A stretch of DNA of 40,376 bases. Origin: CAYVWB01 sp964455395. Its GTDB lineage: Bacteria > Desulfobacterota > Desulfovibrionia > Desulfovibrionales > Desulfovibrionaceae. This document shows positions 8,447-14,559 of this stretch, in pieces. The notes beneath the pieces are model-generated. The model did no database searches. It worked only from the letters and a program-made list of their open reading frames with translations, and was not told the DNA's origin. The stretch is from assembly GCA_964455395.1 (NCBI GenBank), contig CAYVWB010000042.1, forward strand, positions 1-40,376. Reading direction: 5' to 3'. Both the position numbers and the translations under genes were made by a program. How positions within the stretch are numbered: the first letter of the stretch is position 1; every line of letters starts with the position of its first letter.

Positions 8447-8475
8447 GACGCCGGACGCCGGACGCCGGACGCCGG
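8447..8475. repeat. 7-bp tandem repeat (gacgccg)x4
   Basis: Four perfect copies of gacgccg lie in the gene-free stretch upstream of the ABC exporter. The period is not a multiple of three and no gene is seen here. Confidence 0.95.
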
Positions 8476-8722
8476 TCAGCAGGCGCGAGTCAATGGACGA
8501 CAGGCGCCGGGCTTGGCTGCGGCGTGTTCGCCTCGAAGCATCCTGTTTCCTGCTGTCGGGGAGACGGGCCGTCCGCGAGGCCACGCGGGACCAAAGTACT
8601 CGGGAGCACGCGAGTCCACGAGGTCGCACGATTGCGAGACCGCGAAATCGGGAGTCGGGCAACCCTGTCATCGGATAGTCCAGTCGTCAGGCCGTAGGGC
8701 CGTGCGTCTGTAAAGTAGCGCC

Positions 8723-10399
8723 ATGCACCTCCTCCAATCCCCCCTCATCACGCTGCTTTTCTCTCTGTTGGGGGAACAGAGGCTCAAGGTGCTGCTGCTC
8801 ACGGGCTTCGCCGGCTTGCTGCACGCCTTGCTGGTGGTGCTCATCAGCGTGGCGTCCGACATGCTGAACGACCCCACCGCGAACACGTTTCCCCATTTCG
8901 CCATGTTCCTGTTGTGCGTCGCGGGCTATACGGTGATGCTCGGCAAGGCTTCGTCCATCGTCATCGGCTGCATGGGGGAGTGGATCTACGCGTCGCAGAA
9001 GCAGGTGGCAGGGCGACTGCTGGACGCCAACTTGAACGATTTCGAGCGGTTGGAGCGCACCCGCATCTACAGGAGCCTCATCGAGAACACCGACCTGCTC
9101 ATGGACTCCACACGGATGGTCATCCTCGCCGGCTCCGGTCTGGTGATGGTTGCGGTCTCCATGGCGTATATCTTCACGCTCTCCAAAGGCGCCTTCATCA
9201 TCACGGTCGCCACCACCTCGCTCTGCGCGTACCTCTATTCGCGCAAGCAGGCGCAGATCAACGCGTACATGGCGAAATTCAAGGTGATGGAAGGCCGTTT
9301 TCTGGAAGCGCTGAACCACATTCTCCACGGCCTCAAGGAGCTCAAGACCCACCGCGGCCGGCGGCGCGATCTCTACGACAGGCACATGACGTGGGTGAAC
9401 CGCGCCACCCGGCGCACCAAAGTGAAAGCCGAGCGGCTCACGGTGGAGAACTACATCTTCGCCGAGACTTTCCTGCTGGCGCTCATCGCTTCCGTGGTGT
9501 TCCTCATGCCGCGCTTCGCCGACACCAACACGGAGACGGTGCTCATCCTCTCCATGGCCATTCTCTACGCGCTGGGTCCGCTGGGACAAGTCATCAGCGC
9601 GGCACCGCTCATCAGCAAGGCGGACTGGGCCATCAACGACATGAACGCCCTGCGCGATCTGCTGGCGGAATACAACGAGACCGACGCCTTCAACCCCGAC
9701 AACCGCCTAGCCCGCAAGCAGGGCCGATTCGCAGCCATCACCCTGGAAAACGTGGAGTTCAGCTACCCCCCAGTCGTCGAGAACGGCCGGGGCTTCAGCC
9801 TGGGGCCCATGCGGTTCGCTCTGAACCAGGGCGAGCTGGTCTTTCTCGTGGGGGGCAACGGCAGCGGCAAGTCCACCTTCCTCAAGCTGCTCACGGGGCT
9901 GTACCCCCCCAGCGAAGGGCGCATCCTCATGGACGAGACCCCCGTGGATGACGCCAACCGCGAGTCCTACCGGGAGCTCTTCGCCGTGCTCTTTGCGGAT
10001 TTCCACCTCTTCGATCGGCTCTACGGACTGCGTGATGCAGACATGGAGCGCTTCGAGACGCTGCTGGAACAGATGGACATTGCAGACAAGACAGCCGTGC
10101 GACGCGGCAAGTTCACGACCCTGGAGCTTTCCAGCGGACAGAAGAAACGTCTGGCGCTGTGCGTCTGTCTGCTGGAAGACAAACCGGTCTATATCCTGGA
10201 TGAGGTGGCGGCGGACCTGGATCCCGAATTCCGGCGGCGGTTCTACGAAGAGGTGCTGCCCGGGCTGAAGGCGCAAGGGAAAACCATCGTGGCCGTCTCG
10301 CACGACGACCGCTACTATCACTTGGCGGACCGCGTGGTGAAAATGGACTATGGCGTCATTGACGCCATTGTCGACAACGCCGGGTCCGACGCGTCATGA
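8723..10399 (+). CDS. Cyclic-peptide-type ABC exporter (fused TMD-NBD, PvdE/SyrD-like)
   Basis: ATP-driven export of a peptide or siderophore-like product, or its intermediate, across the inner membrane. The 558-aa half-transporter works as a dimer. The N-terminal ~300 residues hold about six membrane helices. The nucleotide-binding domain follows, with Walker A 'GGNGSGKST' (about 376-384), signature 'LSSGQKKRLALC' (about 469-480), Walker B 'VYILDE' (about 489-494), the 'ADLDPEFRRRFYEEVLP' D-loop region and H-switch 'VSHDD' (about 526-530). The Walker B/D-loop wording and ending match the TIGR01194 cyclic peptide transporter group, which is typically encoded beside NRPS genes. The start at ATG 8723 has only a weak Shine-Dalgarno. 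It is the first gene of a compact four-gene group, with 52 bp to the next gene. It is the most likely exporter for the cluster's product. Confidence 0.9.
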   Translation: MHLLQSPLITLLFSLLGEQRLKVLLLTGFAGLLHALLVVLISVASDMLNDPTANTFPHFAMFLLCVAGYTVMLGKASSIVIGCMGEWIYASQKQVAGRLLDANLNDFERLERTRIYRSLIENTDLLMDSTRMVILAGSGLVMVAVSMAYIFTLSKGAFIITVATTSLCAYLYSRKQAQINAYMAKFKVMEGRFLEALNHILHGLKELKTHRGRRRDLYDRHMTWVNRATRRTKVKAERLTVENYIFAETFLLALIASVVFLMPRFADTNTETVLILSMAILYALGPLGQVISAAPLISKADWAINDMNALRDLLAEYNETDAFNPDNRLARKQGRFAAITLENVEFSYPPVVENGRGFSLGPMRFALNQGELVFLVGGNGSGKSTFLKLLTGLYPPSEGRILMDETPVDDANRESYRELFAVLFADFHLFDRLYGLRDADMERFETLLEQMDIADKTAVRRGKFTTLELSSGQKKRLALCVCLLEDKPVYILDEVAADLDPEFRRRFYEEVLPGLKAQGKTIVAVSHDDRYYHLADRVVKMDYGVIDAIVDNAGSDAS

Positions 10400-10451
10400 C
10401 CGCCACGCTTGTCACGACAATGTCCAGCAAGGCGACTGGAGCAGAGCGGCC

Positions 10452-10940
10452 ATGATCAGGATAGCCCTCGTGCTGGCGGCGGTCATCGCGCTGTGGGAGG
10501 TGGGCGCCGCCATCTACTATGCAAGCCTCAAGCCGGAAGATCCCCTGGACGAACTGGAGAGCGCCTACCTCGCCAGCGTCGAGATCCGCACCCGACCCTC
10601 CACCGCCATGCTGGAAACGTTCGCCGAGGAGCGGGCTTCCTGCCTCTACCACAACGTCTCCATCATGGATCTGAAGAACTGCAACAAGGGCTACCTCACC
10701 GACGTCGTCACCTTCGCCAAGGAAACCATCGCTTCCCCGCCGGACAAAGCGTCTTTCGTGACGTGCGCCATGCGCTGCCCCGGCGTGCACGCGCTCTGCA
10801 TGGGGGCCTCGGCGCAGCACGACGCCACAGCCGGGACGGCGTGCGCCACGGTGGAGGCCGGCTGTCTGGAGCTCTGTCTGGACGAACACTGGCGCGGCGG
10901 GTCCATGCTCTCTTACTCGCCCATGTGGAAAGACGAATAG
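10452..10940 (+). CDS. Cysteine-rich, membrane-anchored exported protein of unknown function
   Basis: Not recognised. A 162-aa protein with an N-terminal hydrophobic anchor (about residues 3-22, 'IRIALVLAAVIALWEVGAAI') and a soluble part carrying eight cysteines: SCL, NCN, TCAMRC, LCM, ACA, GCL and LCL. An even number of Cys outside the cytoplasm suggests disulfides; C-x3-C spacings also leave metal binding open. ATG 10452 is preferred over an in-frame start at 10350 because the hydrophobic segment then sits at the N-terminus and ggag lies about 11 bp upstream. The longer version would overlap the exporter gene by 50 bp and add charged sequence. It sits between the ABC exporter (52 bp) and the SPFH gene (9 bp) and is almost certainly cotranscribed with both, so a role in that membrane complex is plausible but unproven. 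Confidence 0.75.
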   Translation: MIRIALVLAAVIALWEVGAAIYYASLKPEDPLDELESAYLASVEIRTRPSTAMLETFAEERASCLYHNVSIMDLKNCNKGYLTDVVTFAKETIASPPDKASFVTCAMRCPGVHALCMGASAQHDATAGTACATVEAGCLELCLDEHWRGGSMLSYSPMWKDE

Positions 10941-10949
10941 GAAGCAGCC

Positions 10950-12086
10950 ATGTCCAAGCCCCCCAACGCCGCCAACACCGCCAACACCGCCGGGACTTCC
11001 ACCCGCCGCGCTCATCCAAAGCAGGGATGGCTCAAGCGTCTGTTGCAACGGTATCGCGGCCGTCTGGCGTTGTCCGGATTTCTCTTTCTCATGTTCGTGC
11101 TCTACTTCTTTCCCTCCATGTTCATCACCATCTATCCCGGGTACAACGGCGTGCTCTTCAAGCGCTTCATCGAAGGCGTCGTGGAGAACCGCGTCTACCA
11201 GGAAGGGGTGCATGTACTGTGGCCGTGGAACATCATGTACCAGTACGACACGCGTATTCAGGAAACCCACGAAAGCGTTCCGGTGCTCACGACGAACGGC
11301 CTTGTCGTAACTCTGCAGGTTTCTGTGCGGTATTTTCCGGATCGGGAGAAACTGCCCATACTGCACAAGACCGTAGGTCCGGAGTATGTGGAAAAGGTGG
11401 TGAAGCCCATCACCATGGCCGCTGTGCGTATTGTCATCGGCAAATACAGTCCGGAAGAGATCTACTCCACGGAGACGCAAGTCATTCAAGAGGAGATCTA
11501 CATGGAGATCATCCGGCAGAACGGCCGTATTCCCATCGTCTACGAAGCCTTCCTCATCAAGACCATCGACCTCCCCGATGTGGTGCGCAGTTCCATAGAG
11601 AGCAAACTGAAAGTGCAGCAGGAGTTCTTCACCTACGAATTCCGGCTGAAGAAAGCCGCCGAGGAGATCAAGCGCAAAATGCTGGAGGCGGAAAGCATCC
11701 GCGTCTACAACAATATCGTCACGGAATCCCTCAATAAACCGTTGCTCACGTGGTTCGGCGTGCTCGCCTCTCTGCGGCTGGCCGAGTCCGACAACGCCAA
11801 GGTGGTGCTCTTCGGCGACGGGGAGGGCGGCTTGCCTGTCATACTGAACCTGGAAGGCGCGGACCAGCCCAACCAACAGGCTTTCCCCGGAACGCGGGAC
11901 GCCAACCGAACCCGGGGGTTGATGCAGCAAAACTCCTCCTTCTACAGGCAACTCCGGGAACTGGAACAACACGAGGAGCGTTTCGAGGAATTGCTGCTCT
12001 CCGTGCCGGGACTGCAGAATCTGTTGGACGAGTTCGACTTGGACAACCTGGACATCTACTCCCCGAGCGGGGAACAAGGGCAATAA
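10950..12086 (+). CDS. SPFH/Band 7 (stomatin-prohibitin-like) membrane protein
   Basis: A 378-aa scaffold-type protein. SPFH proteins form large oligomeric rings on membranes and organise proteases, transporters or lipid domains. The N-terminus is hydrophilic with a short repeat (Asn-Ala/Thr-Ala units). One membrane segment follows (about 32-52, 'LALSGFLFLMFVLYFFPSMF'), then the SPFH domain from 'ITIYPGYNGVLFKRF' to about residue 215. A charged helical region (about 210-250, 'FRLKKAAEEIKRKMLEAESIRVYNNIV') would oligomerise. 'ARIVIGKYSPEEIYS'-like wording (here 'VRIVIGKYSPEEIYS') is typical of prohibitin-type members. The C-terminal tail is acidic (about 325-378). It is 9 bp from the genes on both sides, so translation is probably coupled. 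SPFH genes often pair with a NfeD-like partner; none is here, and the 53-aa gene next door takes that place. Confidence 0.88.
   Translation: MSKPPNAANTANTAGTSTRRAHPKQGWLKRLLQRYRGRLALSGFLFLMFVLYFFPSMFITIYPGYNGVLFKRFIEGVVENRVYQEGVHVLWPWNIMYQYDTRIQETHESVPVLTTNGLVVTLQVSVRYFPDREKLPILHKTVGPEYVEKVVKPITMAAVRIVIGKYSPEEIYSTETQVIQEEIYMEIIRQNGRIPIVYEAFLIKTIDLPDVVRSSIESKLKVQQEFFTYEFRLKKAAEEIKRKMLEAESIRVYNNIVTESLNKPLLTWFGVLASLRLAESDNAKVVLFGDGEGGLPVILNLEGADQPNQQAFPGTRDANRTRGLMQQNSSFYRQLRELEQHEERFEELLLSVPGLQNLLDEFDLDNLDIYSPSGEQGQ
10965..10991 (+). repeat. 9-bp tandem repeat at the start of the SPFH gene
   Basis: Three copies of aac(g/a)ccgcc in frame, encoding Asn-Ala-Ala then Asn-Thr-Ala twice, from codon 6 of the SPFH gene. 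Confidence 0.85.
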
Positions 12087-12095
12087 GGCGACGTC

Positions 12096-12257
12096 ATGCA
12101 GTATATTCTTCTCTTTCTGCTGCTGTGCGTGCTGGTGGGGCTGTTGGGCGACCACCGCAAATGGGGCTTCTGGGGCTACTTCTTCGCCTCGTTGCTGTTC
12201 ACGCCGGTCATGGGGCTGCTGTTCGTGCTCGCCTCCGACCCCCGCAAGGACCGCTGA
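12096..12257 (+). CDS. 53-aa small membrane protein
   Basis: Not recognised. ATG 12096 follows the SPFH stop by 9 bp, with aagg in the gap (caataaggcgacgtc). The product starts 'MQYILLFLLLCVLVGLLGD', has a central 'HRKWGFWGYFFASLLFTPVMGLLFVL' segment and ends 'ASDPRKDR'. This gives two membrane helices joined by a short basic/aromatic loop. The tight spacing on both sides (9 and 30 bp), sensible start and stop, and membrane-protein composition argue that it is real. Likely a partner of the SPFH protein or the exporter. Confidence 0.7.
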   Translation: MQYILLFLLLCVLVGLLGDHRKWGFWGYFFASLLFTPVMGLLFVLASDPRKDR

Positions 12258-12287
12258 AGCCGCCGACACTCCCCCAGGGAAGCCCCC

Positions 12288-13109
12288 ATGCAGTGCGTCT
12301 TCCACCACGTGACCATCCCCGCAGATGAAAGCGCATGGCGCGAGAGCCCCTTCGAACGCGGCCTGGCGCTGCTGCCGCCCGTCATGGTCAAGGATGTCAC
12401 ACGCTACCTGCGGCCGGAGGACAAGGCCGCGGCCCTTGCCGCCCGGCTCCTGCTGCGACGCATCGGGGAAGCCGCGGGCGTGGCCGCGCCCCTGGCGCAG
12501 CTGCGCCGCACTCCCAGGGGCAAACCCTACTTCCCGCACGGCCCGGCTTTCAATCTCTCGCACTGCCGGGGTCACGTGGCGGCTGTCGTCGGGAGCCCAC
12601 AGGCGCCCCCCAATGCGCCACCGGGAGCCTTCGCGGACGCCTCCCGGGACCTGCCGGCGCAAGCCCTGGACGCCCACGCTGCAGGCGGATTGGGAGTGGA
12701 CGTGGAAATTCCGCGGGGGCTGACGCCAGAGGCGCTCGCCAGCGTCCTGCGACCGGAGGAAGCCGCGCGGCTCGCCCACGCCGCCGAGCCGGAGCGCGCG
12801 CTTCTCCAGCTGTGGACGCGCAAGGAAGCCACGCTCAAGGCGTTGGGGTGCGGTCTGGCGCTGGATCCCGCCGCAGTGGTCATCAACGGAGAAACAGCCA
12901 TCGCCCTGGGGCGGGTGGCGCTCCTTCACGCGCTGCGCGTTCCCGGTGGAGGCGTTTGCTGCGCCGCTGCGTTCGAGGCGCTTGAAGTGGCGCGGACCGT
13001 GCGCTGGGACTTGGCCGGGCTCATCCTTGCTACGGCGCGTTCGGTCGAGGCGGGGCCGTCCTGCGTGCATCTCCAGAATGCTTGGATCCCTTGCGAGGAG
13101 GCCGCGTGA
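12288..13109 (+). CDS. 4'-phosphopantetheinyl transferase, Sfp type
   Basis: Converts apo carrier domains of NRPS/PKS proteins to the active holo form by attaching phosphopantetheine from coenzyme A to the conserved Ser. The 273-aa length fits the Sfp/EntD class. Motifs in order: 'RTPRGKPYF' (about 74-82), 'FNLSHC' (about 87-92), 'GVDVE' (about 136-140, Mg-binding acidic residues) and 'LWTRKEATLKALG' (about 176-188, with the catalytic Glu/Lys). A short low-complexity insertion (Pro/Ala-rich, about 100-130) separates the second and third motifs. It lies downstream of the export genes and overlaps the next gene by 4 bp (GTGA). It would activate the PCP of the NRPS at the left edge and any ACPs of the missing PKS. 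Confidence 0.92.
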   Translation: MQCVFHHVTIPADESAWRESPFERGLALLPPVMVKDVTRYLRPEDKAAALAARLLLRRIGEAAGVAAPLAQLRRTPRGKPYFPHGPAFNLSHCRGHVAAVVGSPQAPPNAPPGAFADASRDLPAQALDAHAAGGLGVDVEIPRGLTPEALASVLRPEEAARLAHAAEPERALLQLWTRKEATLKALGCGLALDPAAVVINGETAIALGRVALLHALRVPGGGVCCAAAFEALEVARTVRWDLAGLILATARSVEAGPSCVHLQNAWIPCEEAA

Positions 13110-14407
13110 AGATGATACGCTTGAGCACGCTGCGACTGACATTCTGGAGCCTTCTCCTGTGCGCGCTGGTCCTGTGCTGGCGCGCCGAAACGTTCGCTGC
13201 GCAGGCGGGACAACCGGGACAGGCGGTACAACCGGGACAGGCGGGACAACCGGGACAGGCGGAGTCTGTGGGTTGGATCGCCGCGCCCACGGGCAACGCC
13301 TCGCGTATCCGGCTGGAGCGGGATGTGGTGATCAACACGGCGTTTCTGCAAGACGGGCCTTCGCTTGTCTTCACCAGCTACCTGCAGCATGTCATCCAAC
13401 AGTTCGCGGCGCTGGGGCTCGCCCCGCCGGCGCCGACGCACGCGCCGCTCTCGGCCACGGATCTCTGGCGGGTGATGAGCCAGCACGATGACGACACCAT
13501 GCTCCGCTTTCTGGAAGACGGCGTCTACGACTGTGAATGGAGTCCGGAGAAACGTGCGGACGAGGTCGCGCGTATCGCCAAACGCATCCGCACCCGAGGC
13601 GACATCGACCTCCTGGTGGTGATGGGCGACTGGTCCAGTCAGGAAATCTCTGGCCTGGAGCACAGCGTGGCCACCCTGAGCATCAACAGCTCCACCATGG
13701 CTTTGGAACAGGAACGCGCCGACTACCAAGGCAAGGTCATGCGACTCTACGCTCATCTGGAGTCCAAGAGCTTCAATCACGAGGAGCTCAACTTCTTTCA
13801 CGATATCAGACGATTCAAGACGCTCGGCGTCATCTACGACCCCTCCCCGATGGGTCGGGACATTGCGGATATCGAGGTGCTGCGGGCCGCCGCCGACGAG
13901 AAAGGCTACACCCTGCGGGAATGCGCAACCACGCTGCTGGGGGTGGATCAAGTCGCCGCCGCCGCCAACTTCATGGGCTGTCTCGCCGACATGGAAGGCG
14001 ACATCGACGCGTTCTTCATGCACGAAGGCCCCCCCCTGAACCCCGGCGACAGACACGCCGCCTTCGAACGTCTCGCCGCCTTGGGCGCTCCCGTCTACGC
14101 GCAAGTGGGAGAAGCCGACGTGCGTCTCGGCGCGCTGCTGGGGCCCTCGCGCAGCTCCCTGGAACGCCAGGACAAACGCTTCGCGTACATGCTCAGCCGC
14201 ATGATGCGCAGCATGCGCACCATGGTCTCCATGGCCAGCACCATGCCCATGAAGATCGTGTTGAACATGGACACCGCTCGGCGCGTGGACTACATGCCAG
14301 CGCCCAATGTCCTGTTGCTCTGTGAGGTGATCGTCGCCGAGAACCTCCCGACCCCTGCCGCCGTCGAAGCCTCGCGAGACGCCACTCCGCAGCAGGAGGC
14401 GCCGTAA
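13106..14407 (+). CDS. ABC_sub_bind-like exported binding protein
   Basis: Resembles the ABC transporter substrate-binding family PF04392 (TrpX-like), which bind small ligands in the periplasm. Visible parts: a signal/anchor 'FWSLLLCALVLCWRAETFAA', a (Gly-Gln-Pro-Gly-Gln-Ala)-type repeat, and a first lobe with 'IDLLVVMGDWSSQEI'. The hinge/second-lobe signature is 'RFKTLGVIYDPSPMGRDIADI..LRAAADEKGYTL', and the ending is 'NMDTARRVDYMPAPNVLLLCEVI', equivalent to the usual 'N..tA..lG...P..ll..A..v'. Matching ABC permease and ATPase genes are absent from the window. GTG 13106 overlaps the PPTase stop (GTGA) with gaggag 5 bp upstream; ATG 13112 and TTG 13082 are alternatives. Position inside the cluster suggests uptake or sensing linked to the product, which is inference. 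Confidence 0.72.
   Translation: MKMIRLSTLRLTFWSLLLCALVLCWRAETFAAQAGQPGQAVQPGQAGQPGQAESVGWIAAPTGNASRIRLERDVVINTAFLQDGPSLVFTSYLQHVIQQFAALGLAPPAPTHAPLSATDLWRVMSQHDDDTMLRFLEDGVYDCEWSPEKRADEVARIAKRIRTRGDIDLLVVMGDWSSQEISGLEHSVATLSINSSTMALEQERADYQGKVMRLYAHLESKSFNHEELNFFHDIRRFKTLGVIYDPSPMGRDIADIEVLRAAADEKGYTLRECATTLLGVDQVAAAANFMGCLADMEGDIDAFFMHEGPPLNPGDRHAAFERLAALGAPVYAQVGEADVRLGALLGPSRSSLERQDKRFAYMLSRMMRSMRTMVSMASTMPMKIVLNMDTARRVDYMPAPNVLLLCEVIVAENLPTPAAVEASRDATPQQEAP
13204..13263 (+). repeat. 18-bp (2x9) tandem repeat in the binding-protein gene
   Basis: Three units of ggcggg(or t)acaaccgggaca plus a partial copy, in frame, encoding Gly-Gln-Pro-Gly-Gln-Ala-type repeats directly after the signal sequence; each unit is two related 9-mers. 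Confidence 0.93.
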
Positions 14408-14478
14408 TCCCACGCCGTCCTTCGCGTTCCGGGCTTGCTCCACGCTGTACTGCCGCTGCAACGCCCGAGGCGCGACGC

Positions 14479-14493
14479 GCGACTCCGAGTCGC
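14479..14493. promoter_or_regulatory. Palindrome upstream of the AT-AT-ER gene (possible operator)
   Basis: gcgactc-c-gagtcgc is a perfect 7+7 inverted repeat with a 1-base centre, 66 bp upstream of the AT-AT-ER start, in the only sizeable gap (152 bp) between the PPTase/binding-protein genes and that gene. It could be a dimeric regulator site. No nearby regulator gene is seen. Confidence 0.3.
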
Positions 14494-14520
14494 CGGACAT
14501 CACCGGACATCACCGGACAC
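14493..14520. repeat. 10-bp direct repeat (ccggacatca)
   Basis: Two full copies of ccggacatca plus ccggacac follow the palindrome immediately, within the leader of the AT-AT-ER gene. Either slippage or a set of binding half-sites. Confidence 0.85.
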
Positions 14521-14559
14521 AGCGCACGAGACGCCGAAAGAACGACAAGGAGAATGGCC

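Larger units (their letters stand above)
7897..8722. other. 826-bp gene-free stretch with repeats
   Basis: No convincing gene on either strand: open frames here read low-complexity Arg/Pro-rich sequence. It contains the 31-bp tandem array (7962-8176), a 14-bp direct duplication gcagggtcgcatgg (8320-8333 and 8344-8357), and a 7-bp tandem gacgccg x4 (8447-8474). The promoter of the ABC exporter operon should lie in the last 200 bp, but I cannot point to clear boxes. Confidence 0.7.

Noticed and set aside
8177..8722. Short open frames in the gap before the exporter gene
   Set aside because: Overlapping frames on both strands have Arg-rich, repeat-derived sequence, no ribosome sites and no recognisable domains.
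10350..10940. Start of the Cys-rich protein at 10350
   Set aside because: It would overlap the exporter gene by 50 bp and bury the hydrophobic anchor; ATG 10452 is better placed.
10452..10940. Cys-rich gene as a RiPP or bacteriocin precursor
   Set aside because: It has a signal-anchor rather than a leader-core layout, is too long, and no RiPP-modifying enzyme is nearby.
12096..12257. Type I toxin-antitoxin membrane peptide
   Set aside because: It sits inside a tight operon with 9- and 30-bp gaps and no sign of an antisense RNA; an accessory membrane protein is simpler.
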